The notes under the pieces: model-generated
Databases searched by the model: none
The model's input: only the letters and a program-made list of their open reading frames with translations
Told to the model about the DNA's origin: nothing
Shown: positions 1-6,439 of the stretch, one piece after another
Numbering within the stretch: position 1 is the first letter of the stretch
Layout of the letters: each line of letters opens with the position of its first letter
Origin: Candidatus Stahliibacteriota bacterium
Lineage (GTDB): Bacteria; Hydrothermota; Tepidihabitantia; SM23-42
Reading direction: 5' to 3'
DNA: 13,401 nt
Assembly: GCA_004376785.1 (NCBI GenBank)
Contig: SOIY01000193.1
Location: forward strand, 1 to 13,401
Program-made: the position numbers and the translations under genes

Positions 1-1
1 T

Positions 2-136
2 AAACACCGGGTTCCTCATAAACCTACAAAAGTACACAGGAATAAGAAAAAATATTCTCGCAAGGGTAAAACTAAAAACAAAATTATAAAAGAAATTTCA
101 TCAGAAACTGAAAAAAAGGAAGACCAAGATGGCTAA
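2..136 (+). CDS. 3' end of an unknown gene encoding a lysine-rich C-terminal tail (partial)
   Basis: Frame 2 is open from the window edge to a TAA at 134-136, giving 44 visible codons. The tail is very basic: 16 Lys/Arg and 3 His in 44 residues, concentrated in the first 30, followed by a short acidic end (EKKEDQDG). Such tails are typical of nucleic-acid-binding proteins such as helicases, ribosome-associated factors or RNA enzymes. The catalytic part lies outside the window, so no function can be assigned. Its stop overlaps the next gene's ATG (ATGGCTAA), and the shared AGGAAG just upstream serves as that gene's ribosome binding site, so the two are probably translationally coupled. It is most likely the upstream member of the exonuclease/phosphoesterase operon. 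Confidence 0.6.
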   Translation, partial: KHRVPHKPTKVHRNKKKYSRKGKTKNKIIKEISSETEKKEDQDG

Positions 137-707
137 AAAATTAGATCAGATTATTGTGGTTGATGTAGAATCAACCTGCTGGCAAGGGAAACCGCCGGCC
201 GGGCAGAAAAGCGAAATAATAGAAATTGGCATTTGCCCCGTGGATGTTGCTTCAGGACAGAAGTTAGGAAAAGAAAGTATCTTCGTAAAACCCACTCGTT
301 CAACCGTTAGCGAATTCTGCACAAAACTTACTAGTTTAACACAAGAACAGGTTGAAAAAGGGATTGAATTTAAAGATGCTTGTTCTATTTTAGAAAAGAA
401 ATATTTTACTAAAGATCGGGTTTGGGCAAGTTACGGTGATTATGATAGACGACAGTTTGAAAGACAGTGCCAATCTCGCAATATAAGGTATCCTTATGGC
501 CCGACCCATATAAACGTAAAGAATCTTTTTGCAGTAATTTATGCATTGCCACATGAGGTTGGCATGGCAGAGGCGATGGATCTACTAAATCTCCAACTTG
601 CAGGCATTCACCATCGAGCAGGAGATGATGCATGGAATATAGCATGTATTTTGTCAAAATTATTATTTCAATTAAGAAATAAAAATAGTATACAGGAAAA
701 TCAATGA
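129..707 (+). CDS. DEDDh-family 3'-5' exonuclease (ERI-1/KapD-like)
   Basis: A 192-residue single-domain exonuclease of the RNase T/DnaQ fold, expected to remove nucleotides from 3' ends of RNA or DNA with two metal ions. All signature residues are visible. Motif ExoI is D12-V-E14 in VVDVESTCW, and the S-T-C-W after the DxE resembles ERI-1 and KapD proteins more than the DNA polymerase epsilon subunit. ExoII is D106 in SYGDYD, and ExoIII is H162 with D167 in HHRAGDDAWNIA. The length fits a stand-alone enzyme. The start is supported by AGGAAG about 6 nt upstream of the ATG. It overlaps the unknown basic protein upstream by 8 nt and the phosphoesterase downstream by 4 nt (ATGA), so the three form one coupled unit. 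The substrate is not determinable from sequence; RNA processing is the best guess by family. Confidence 0.88.
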   Translation: MAKKLDQIIVVDVESTCWQGKPPAGQKSEIIEIGICPVDVASGQKLGKESIFVKPTRSTVSEFCTKLTSLTQEQVEKGIEFKDACSILEKKYFTKDRVWASYGDYDRRQFERQCQSRNIRYPYGPTHINVKNLFAVIYALPHEVGMAEAMDLLNLQLAGIHHRAGDDAWNIACILSKLLFQLRNKNSIQENQ

Positions 708-1522
708 AAGTGATATTTGTGACGGATTTACATGGAGATAAATGGAAGTATGAACGGTTGTTAAAGGTAGCAAAATCTACTAAGGCTAACCTGGTTATAA
801 ATGGCGGTGACATGCTGCCTACAGAAGGTGATTTATTCAAACAAGGAGAATTTATTACCACATATCTTGAAAGTCATTTCTCGCAGTTCGAAGCCGCAGG
901 TATTTATTACCTTTGTTACCTGGGAAATGATGACCTGAAGATATTTGATGAGTTATTTGAAAAAACTTGTAAAAAGTTTTCTTTTGTTGTACCTTTAGCT
1001 CAGCAGAAGTTTGAAATCGATAATTACGAATTCATCGGATTCAATCTGATCGTCGATTACCCATTTCAATTAAAGGATAGGTGCAGGCAAGATACACATG
1101 GCTCGATGTTTCGGAAACAACATGGCACTGGGCTATTGTCATCTCAAGACGGGTGGCAGGAAATCGTTGATTGGTTTTCCTATGTAAACAGTCTTCCAAC
1201 AATCGCAGATGAACTGAGCAAATTAGTAATCCCTAACAACATGGCAAATTGTGTTTATGCAATTCATATGCCTCCATACAGATTAGGACTCGATAAGTGC
1301 AATAATGGCAGAAACGTGGGTTCAAAAGCAATCTACGATTTCTTAATGAAAAATCAGCCAAAATTTGCACTTCATGGACATATTCATGAATCTCCTGAAG
1401 TTTCAGGCCAATGGTATGCAAAGTTAGGCAATACTATATGTATTCAACCGGGGCAACTTGATAAATTTACCTATGTTATAATTGATCTATCTACAATGAA
1501 AATTAACAGAATCAATCGGTAG
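704..1522 (+). CDS. Calcineurin-like metallophosphoesterase
   Basis: A 272-residue cytoplasmic phosphoesterase without a signal peptide. The dinuclear-metal motifs appear in order: D8-L-H10-G at the N-terminus (VTDLHGD), GGD with D36, GND with N75-D76 in place of the usual GNH/GNxD, H188 in IHMPPY, and G225-H226-I-H228. The order and spacing fit the Icc/YfcE-type superfamily, whose members hydrolyse phosphodiesters or phosphomonoesters. Its start overlaps the exonuclease stop as ATGA, a strong sign of translational coupling, so it may finish or modify ends made by the exonuclease. That functional link is inference. The TAG stop lies only 2 nt from the stop of the convergent oxidoreductase gene, with no terminator hairpin between. 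The exact substrate is unknown. Confidence 0.87.
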   Translation: MKVIFVTDLHGDKWKYERLLKVAKSTKANLVINGGDMLPTEGDLFKQGEFITTYLESHFSQFEAAGIYYLCYLGNDDLKIFDELFEKTCKKFSFVVPLAQQKFEIDNYEFIGFNLIVDYPFQLKDRCRQDTHGSMFRKQHGTGLLSSQDGWQEIVDWFSYVNSLPTIADELSKLVIPNNMANCVYAIHMPPYRLGLDKCNNGRNVGSKAIYDFLMKNQPKFALHGHIHESPEVSGQWYAKLGNTICIQPGQLDKFTYVIIDLSTMKINRINR

Positions 1523-1524
1523 TT

Positions 1525-3000
1525 TTATTTTATCTTCTTAACACACTTTTGTGCAGCCATAATAGCACCTGGCACACCGCCAATCTGCACTGCCCAGCAT
1601 GAACCAATATAAAGATTTTTAACCGGTGTCGTAACTGTAGTACTCATAATCGTCTTATGAAATTTTTTGCGCGGATTCCAGCTCCAGGCAGACGTTGCAC
1701 CATCAGTGTTGTGCGTAAACCGTTTATAGGTCAACGGGGTTGCGGCATCATCAAACTCAATATATTTTTTTAAATTGGGAATGACTACACACGCTTTTTC
1801 AATCAATGCATTCTTTGCCCTGTTCTTCAATCGCTTGTAAGTCTCCCTATCGCCTCCTCCCCAGTTGTTCATCCATTTGTAGGGTGTCATAGTTTGAATC
1901 ATTAATGAAGACTTGCCTTCAGGAGCAAGTTCGGCATTCATGAGTGAAGGCGAATAGAGCGTTATTGCAGTTTTTTCAAAATAGTTCTCATCATTGGAAT
2001 TATGAATATCTGCATTCGGGTTGCCACTAAAATAGTATACATGAGGTATTTTTAAATACTCTTTCATTTTTTCCTGTGGAAGATTCAATCCGAGATAGAC
2101 CGTGAAAAAACCCTCAGACACTGAAGCTTTTTCGATCTTCTCTTTGGTCTGCTGAGGAATAAGTGTCTTGTCGTCTAAGAGCTTAAGGAATGTCTTTTTG
2201 TAGTCACTGGCAGAAATCACATAATCTGCTTTGTAGTCTTTACCATTACTGCTAACACCAACAACTGCACTGTTCTTTGTGATTATCTTATCGACCCTGG
2301 ATTTCAGCCTCAGCTCACCGCCCAGGCTCTTGAAATTTTCAGCAAGTGCATCTGCCCAGGATTGCATACCGGTCTTCACGGTCCAGTAGTCTTCCAAAAA
2401 AGACAATATTGCACCACCAAGAATCGCAGCACTCATATCCGGATATCCAATGTCCTTAAGCAATTGATAGAGTTTGGAATCTCTATCAAAGAACATCGCG
2501 GTAAATTCTGACACTGTTGTCTTATCATACTTCTTGAATATGCTCATGATTTTTGCCAATTTAAAAGGAAAGGCGATAGCTTCAAAAACATTACCTGGTT
2601 TGTGCATGGAAAGCATTGCCTTGCACATCTTGTCGATCTCAGCAAAATATCTTGTAAGTCTTTCCTTTTCTGATGGATATGCTTCAAGTAGCGCTTTTTT
2701 CAAATCACTGAATGAATGGGTTATGCAATCAAAATCTGCAGACACCCACCGTCCATACTGTTTAGTAAACTGGATATTATCATAAACCCCGATATCTTTC
2801 ATTATCTGAAACACGGCTTTGGATGATTCAAAGGAAAGGGTGCCACTCTCAAAGTAAAAACCTTTTCTCCAGAACCCAGCTGTATATCCGCCAGGTGTAA
2901 CGTGAGATTCAAATATTGTAACTTTGTGGCCTTTTTTAGCCAACAGATTACCGGCAACAAGACCACCCATACCAGAACCAATTATTATGATGTTTCGCAT
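1525..3000 (-). CDS. FAD-dependent oxidoreductase of the phytoene desaturase / carotenoid isomerase (CrtISO, RetSat-like) family
   Basis: A 491-residue flavoprotein of the usual family length. The N-terminus is a dinucleotide-binding Rossmann strand-turn-helix, IIIGSGMGGLVAGNLL with G8, G10 and G13, ending in the ribose-binding acid E31, followed by the TPGGYTAGF segment typical of phytoene-desaturase-like enzymes. The C-terminus has the second FAD-contacting motif, NLYIGSCWAVQIGGVPGA. Relatives desaturate or isomerise polyene chains or saturate retinol. No carotenoid or isoprenoid gene is nearby, so the substrate stays open. The start is supported by AGGAGT 5 nt before the ATG. It is monocistronic: its near-consensus promoter lies just past the ompA-like gene's terminator, and a possible 14-codon leader ORF overlaps its start. 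The specific reaction is not assigned. Confidence 0.85.
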   Translation of the reverse strand: MRNIIIIGSGMGGLVAGNLLAKKGHKVTIFESHVTPGGYTAGFWRKGFYFESGTLSFESSKAVFQIMKDIGVYDNIQFTKQYGRWVSADFDCITHSFSDLKKALLEAYPSEKERLTRYFAEIDKMCKAMLSMHKPGNVFEAIAFPFKLAKIMSIFKKYDKTTVSEFTAMFFDRDSKLYQLLKDIGYPDMSAAILGGAILSFLEDYWTVKTGMQSWADALAENFKSLGGELRLKSRVDKIITKNSAVVGVSSNGKDYKADYVISASDYKKTFLKLLDDKTLIPQQTKEKIEKASVSEGFFTVYLGLNLPQEKMKEYLKIPHVYYFSGNPNADIHNSNDENYFEKTAITLYSPSLMNAELAPEGKSSLMIQTMTPYKWMNNWGGGDRETYKRLKNRAKNALIEKACVVIPNLKKYIEFDDAATPLTYKRFTHNTDGATSAWSWNPRKKFHKTIMSTTVTTPVKNLYIGSCWAVQIGGVPGAIMAAQKCVKKIK

Positions 3001-3029
3001 ATCATACTCCTATCATTGAAGATAAACAT
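2985..3029 (-). promoter_or_regulatory. Possible 14-codon leader ORF overlapping the oxidoreductase start
   Basis: In the oxidoreductase leader an ATG at 3029-3027 is preceded by AAGGAG with 6-nt spacing, as good a ribosome site as that of the main gene. It encodes MFIFNDRSMICETS and stops at TAA 2987-2985, so it overlaps the main start by 16 nt in another frame. Translation of it could couple to or repress the main gene. Only the site and frame are seen; regulation is inference, and chance is a real alternative. Confidence 0.3.
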
Positions 3030-3043
3030 TAGATGCTCCTTGT

Positions 3044-3079
3044 TGAGGTAATTATATGCAAACTGGTCTGTTATGTCAA
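3044..3079 (-). promoter_or_regulatory. Sigma70-type promoter of the oxidoreductase gene
   Basis: TTGACA at 3079-3074, a 17-nt spacer and TATAAT at 3056-3051: both boxes match the consensus perfectly. Transcription should start near 3044, giving a leader of about 44 nt that contains AAGGAG and AGGAGT. It sits directly downstream of the ompA-like gene's terminator, so the two minus-strand genes are transcribed separately. Confidence 0.8.
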
Positions 3080-3090
3080 GAAACGAATAT

Positions 3091-3128
3091 ATTAACAAAG
3101 AGGAGGAGGCACACCGTGCCTCCTCCTC
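3091..3128 (-). terminator. Rho-independent terminator of the ompA-like gene
   Basis: A perfect 13-bp stem (3100-3112 paired with 3116-3128, arms GAGGAGGAGGCAC and GTGCCTCCTCCTC) with a 3-nt loop begins about 33 nt after the ompA-like stop. On the minus strand it is followed by TTTGTTAAT. The U-tract is short but the stem is very strong. Confidence 0.8.
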
Positions 3129-3161
3129 GCATTAAGTACTGTGTAAAAGTGGAAAACAGCG

Positions 3162-4982
3162 TTACTTGACTATTATCAATTCAACCCTTCGGTTTTTAGT
3201 CATTCCTTCAGGAGTATCGTTCGAGGCAACAGGTCGTGATTCACCATAGCCTTTTGTAATCAGTCTTGAGGTCTCGATCTTGTGTTCGGTAACCAGATAG
3301 TTTTTAACTGCTCCAGCTCTTCGCTCTGACAAGTCAATGTTGTATTCTTCGCTGTTCCGGTTATCTGTATATCCTTGTAATTCGACAGTGATATCAGGGT
3401 TTTCAGCCAGAACCTTCTTGATCATAACTGCTGCTTTATCAAGTGTTTCATGAGATTCAGGCTTTAACTCAGCTTTGTTAGTTTCAAAATAGATTACGAA
3501 TTCCTTTTTAACCAAAGCAACCTCAAGTTCCAATGTTTTGTCAGGTTTGATGATGATTTCTCTTTCATATGGAAAATAATCTTCAGCAATCACGACAATT
3601 CCATAAGTACCCGGGTCAAGATTTTTCTCAAATTTCTCAGTAACGGTTTCAGTGACAACATCACCAATACTGACTTCTGCAAATATCGGTTTTTGGCTTT
3701 CCAAATCAATAATTCTTAAAATTAAAGTTCCTTCTTCGGCAAGCGGATCAAGATCAATATCTAAAGGGATAGTTTCTCCTGCCTTCACAAGTAAATCTGT
3801 GCTATAGGATTGATAGCCGCTTGCACTGGCAGTCAGTTCGTACACACCGGGTTCAATATTGTTAAATGCATAGAAACCATCCGCATCGCTCACTTCTGAA
3901 ACAACCAATTCATCAGCTCGGTATAAACCAATATTGGCTGCGAGTGGTTCATCTGTTTTTCTGTCTCTTACAACACCACTGATATTACCAACTGTTGGTT
4001 TTTCTGGCTTGAAGTTATGGCAATATGATATACCGATGATCCCTGCCCATGCGGGTGCAACACCCCAGCCAGTCGTTATATTTGTACTGTCAGTTATCGC
4101 AGTTGGAAAGTCTTTTTCATTTTCGCCTTCCCAGCCACGAATATCCACGGCAAGGTCAATATTAAAATTACCCGGTCTGATGCTGATACCTGGTGTTATG
4201 AAAACAGGGTTTGGTCCGAACACTGGATCATCAGTGATCGTGAAAAACTTATCTTCACCATTAAAGTCAAGCCCACCGAGTTCGATAAAAGGAACTACAG
4301 TACCGAGATCCCAACTGAATGCGGCGCGGTAAATCGTATAGTTATTGCGCCAGCCCCACTCAGAATCGTTTTTGTTTCTGTCTACATAACCGAGATTCAA
4401 ATCAATGGTCATCTGTTTATATTTTATTGTAAACAACGCAACCACACCCATGTCTATTGCACCGCTTGAGAAATATCTGAACACGCCACCGTCATTACCC
4501 AGGGCATCACCAAAAAATGGGTAGTTTTTGTCCTCAAGGTCAGTGGAGCGATCTTTTCCAGTGGGGAACGTTACAAGTGCATCAAGACCGTATTTGATAT
4601 TATCGCTGCCCAAACTCAATTTTAGGTCAATTCTTGTATCACCCATTCCCATGCTGGCTCTGGTATAATTTGTGTCAGTGTAGTCAATGCAATCACGATA
4701 ATAAGAACTTGCCACGTTGAATGAGAAGTTATCAGTCACTGCATAACCAAGTCCGAAGTACAGATTGCCTCCTTTGTGACTGGCTTCTCCTATTTGCTCA
4801 CCCAATACAGCAACATCTCTTGTTTCACCAAAGCCTCTGAACCAGAACCCAAGATGAAAATGGCCAGCAGAGCCATTGTCTGCTGACATTGTTCTGAAGA
4901 GACCTTGCGATCCTTCTATATTAGGATGCGCAAAAACACATGATGCAACCATCATTAGCACAACAACTGTACTAATTTTCAT
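3162..4982 (-). CDS. OmpA-family outer-membrane protein with beta-barrel, two beta-sandwich domains and OmpA peptidoglycan-binding domain
   Basis: 606 residues. A signal peptide covers residues 1-18 (cleavage after VFA); the alternative lipobox-like VASC at 12-15 is less likely for a barrel protein. Residues 19 to about 325 are rich in alternating aromatic/polar strands, as in a transmembrane barrel. About 332-412 is a carboxypeptidase-regulatory-like sandwich (SGVVRDRKTDEPL, DADGFYAFNNIEPGVYELT), and 418-490 a second, diverged copy (DPGTYGIVVIAEDYFPYE). About 495-606 is the OmpA C-terminal domain, with D540 and R555 in the TDNRNSEEYNIDLSERRA stretch at the positions that bind diaminopimelate in E. 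coli OmpA. It likely anchors the outer membrane to the cell wall and may act as a porin. AGGAGGT lies 4 nt before the ATG, and the gene has its own promoter and terminator. The insertion of two sandwich domains is uncommon in classical OmpA. Confidence 0.88.
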   Translation of the reverse strand: MKISTVVVLMMVASCVFAHPNIEGSQGLFRTMSADNGSAGHFHLGFWFRGFGETRDVAVLGEQIGEASHKGGNLYFGLGYAVTDNFSFNVASSYYRDCIDYTDTNYTRASMGMGDTRIDLKLSLGSDNIKYGLDALVTFPTGKDRSTDLEDKNYPFFGDALGNDGGVFRYFSSGAIDMGVVALFTIKYKQMTIDLNLGYVDRNKNDSEWGWRNNYTIYRAAFSWDLGTVVPFIELGGLDFNGEDKFFTITDDPVFGPNPVFITPGISIRPGNFNIDLAVDIRGWEGENEKDFPTAITDSTNITTGWGVAPAWAGIIGISYCHNFKPEKPTVGNISGVVRDRKTDEPLAANIGLYRADELVVSEVSDADGFYAFNNIEPGVYELTASASGYQSYSTDLLVKAGETIPLDIDLDPLAEEGTLILRIIDLESQKPIFAEVSIGDVVTETVTEKFEKNLDPGTYGIVVIAEDYFPYEREIIIKPDKTLELEVALVKKEFVIYFETNKAELKPESHETLDKAAVMIKKVLAENPDITVELQGYTDNRNSEEYNIDLSERRAGAVKNYLVTEHKIETSRLITKGYGESRPVASNDTPEGMTKNRRVELIIVK

Positions 4983-5085
4983 TCATACCTCCTTGTTTTG
5001 TTATTGTAACCCTTCCTGTATTTCCCCGCCATCAGATTTCAAAACCACGCTTATAATTTAAGTTTAAACCACCCTCCTATTGTGA

Positions 5086-5120
5086 ATTATTTAGTATACA
5101 TATTTTGGGAGAGAAGTCAA
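5086..5120 (-). promoter_or_regulatory. Sigma70-type promoter of the ompA-like gene
   Basis: TTGACT at 5120-5115, a 16-nt spacer and TATACT at 5098-5093; predicted start near 5086. The resulting leader of about 103 nt contains an AGGAGGG at 5078-5072 with no useful ORF, and a 17-codon basic ORF (MAGKYRKGYNNKTRRYE, 5032-4979) whose TGA overlaps the ompA-like ATG as ATGA. That ORF lacks a clear ribosome site. Confidence 0.7.
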
Positions 5121-5174
5121 TTACTAAATTCTTCATATATGTTCGAAGTACAAATGAAGGTAATATGGGTAATA

Positions 5175-5191
5175 TGGGGTTCCCAACCCCA
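5175..5191. other. Short GC hairpin in the ompA-like upstream spacer
   Basis: TGGGGTT and AACCCCA pair perfectly over 7 bp around a CCC loop. Just before it, TAATATGGG occurs twice in tandem (5161-5178). Neither strand has a proper U-tract after the hairpin, so a terminator for the upstream minus-strand gene is possible but not convincing. Confidence 0.4.
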
Positions 5192-5236
5192 GCTTTCTCG
5201 ACTTTAATATAGAAAAACAGTACTTGGAATATTTTT

Positions 5237-5313
5237 AAGGGCCCCGACTGAAAGGAGAAGAAGGATAGAGTAATTACTTTTTTCTTCACACACACCTTTC
5301 CTCCGAGGCCCTT
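5237..5313. other. Long imperfect inverted repeat, candidate structured RNA
   Basis: Left arm 5237-5262 and right arm 5282-5313 form three stacked helices. AAGGGCC pairs with GGCCCTT (extendable to about 11 bp with G-T pairs on the minus-strand RNA). Then comes a tandem G-A type mismatch, then GAAAGG with CCTTTC, and after an asymmetric bulge GAAGAA with TTCTTC. No U-tract follows on either strand, so it is not a simple terminator. A TATAAT at 5358-5353 on the minus strand could begin a transcript through it, but its -35 box is poor. The remaining spacer sequence (5314-5448) is AT-rich with no gene that I can support. Confidence 0.45.
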
Positions 5314-5448
5314 GATAAAATTCAAGAAACATCACTCAAATATTTTTATTTTATTATAGTAATGGATTGTGAAAAATTTGTGAAATTAAGAGGGTGTTTT
5401 AAATTATACTATTTATTCTTGTTTTAAATATTTTATTATCTCTTCAAT

Positions 5449-6363
5449 TCATACCAATTTTTTAGCACTAACATAATGTTTGTCACGGAATTGATAATAA
5501 AGAGATACAAAAAGTTGAGTTAGTTTTTTTAATTCTGTATCTTTTTTCACAAATTCATCCTGGATATAGATTAATGCAGTTGATACAATTATTTTGTCTT
5601 TAAACGCCTCAACAGAATCTAATTCGCCTTTTTTCGTCATTTTAACAAGATTATCAAGACTAATAAGAACAATACGAAACTGTTCTCGGTATTTATTGGG
5701 ATTTGGATTGCTTGCCCTTGCTTTTCTTATTGCCTGCATAGCTTCAATTATTGAAATCTCAAAAATTGTGTATTCTCTCATGATTAAAGTCATATCTTTT
5801 TTGGAAACGCTGTATGGTTGCCATTCAATATTGAAAATACGATCTTGTTCGTACTGGCCATAAGCAGTAGCCAAAAAAATCACATAATCTTTCAGTCCTT
5901 TGGATAATTGATCCTTTAATGGTCCTTGCAGCCATTTTAATATCATTCCAGTACGAACATGTTCCATCAATTTTTCTAATGTAGGTTTTCTTGATTGTTT
6001 TAAAGTTTCTTCTAAAAGTTCAAGGTCTTTATCAGTTATTTTAACGCCACTGTGTAGTTGCGTTTTAAGATAATCATAGAGTTTACCGGCTCTAAATTTC
6101 TGAATTTGGTCTGAAAAACCAACATAGGTACGTTCGATAAAAGCCTGAATTAGTTTAAGTTCAAATTTTAATTTTTGTGGGATATACGAAATAGAAAGAA
6201 GAAATTTGAAATAAGCAATAAAATTTCCAATATCACGCAGTATTATATGTTCTTCGACTGTAGATTTAATTTTCTCATAGAGTATATCAATCATCTTCTC
6301 AGCGGAAGTTTCTTTTAATATAAATGCGAGTATTTTCTCTAAGTTTTCCAGATGTGTAACCAT
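5449..6363 (-). CDS. Predicted all-helical cytoplasmic protein of unknown function
   Basis: 304 residues, which I do not recognise. The sequence is rich in Lys, Leu, Ile and Glu with long amphipathic stretches and almost no Gly or Pro, so it should be a helical bundle. No signal peptide, membrane segment or catalytic motif is visible. Only a weak island (RASNPNPNKYREQFR, about 216-230) breaks the helices. It follows the malic enzyme on the same strand by 76 nt. There is no Shine-Dalgarno before the ATG; instead TTGCCT-N16-TAAAAT ends 8 nt before it, which would give a leaderless transcript. It could equally be co-transcribed with malic enzyme, since no strong terminator lies between. A coding assignment is supported by the long uninterrupted frame and sensible composition. 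Confidence 0.75.
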   Translation of the reverse strand: MVTHLENLEKILAFILKETSAEKMIDILYEKIKSTVEEHIILRDIGNFIAYFKFLLSISYIPQKLKFELKLIQAFIERTYVGFSDQIQKFRAGKLYDYLKTQLHSGVKITDKDLELLEETLKQSRKPTLEKLMEHVRTGMILKWLQGPLKDQLSKGLKDYVIFLATAYGQYEQDRIFNIEWQPYSVSKKDMTLIMREYTIFEISIIEAMQAIRKARASNPNPNKYREQFRIVLISLDNLVKMTKKGELDSVEAFKDKIIVSTALIYIQDEFVKKDTELKKLTQLFVSLYYQFRDKHYVSAKKLV

Positions 6364-6398
6364 TACTACAATTTTATGTAGGAAATAAAGGAAGGCAA
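6363..6398 (-). promoter_or_regulatory. Possible promoter of the 304-residue protein gene, leaderless type
   Basis: TTGCCT at 6398-6393, 16-nt spacer and TAAAAT at 6376-6371, with the ATG at 6363. The -35 matches 4 of 6 and the -10 5 of 6. The same 16-nt spacing and the same distance to ATG recur at three other genes here, which raises the otherwise modest confidence. Confidence 0.4.
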
Positions 6399-6439
6399 GA
6401 TAACGAGGACAAATACTTTCTTACTTCCTTACCCATAAT

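Noticed and set aside
409..861. Antisense open frames across the exonuclease, oxidoreductase, malic enzyme and phosphoesterase genes
   Set aside because: All lie opposite genes with clear family motifs and have no ribosome sites; they are shadows of coding sequence.
3162..4982. OmpA-like protein as a lipoprotein via VASC at residues 12-15
   Set aside because: The hydrophobic core would be very short, and VFA at 16-18 gives a normal cleavage site for a barrel protein.
5077..5325. An 82-codon open frame on the minus strand upstream of the ompA-like gene
   Set aside because: It begins with TTG, has no ribosome site, runs through the long hairpin and the promoter, and encodes a composition unlike any protein family I know.
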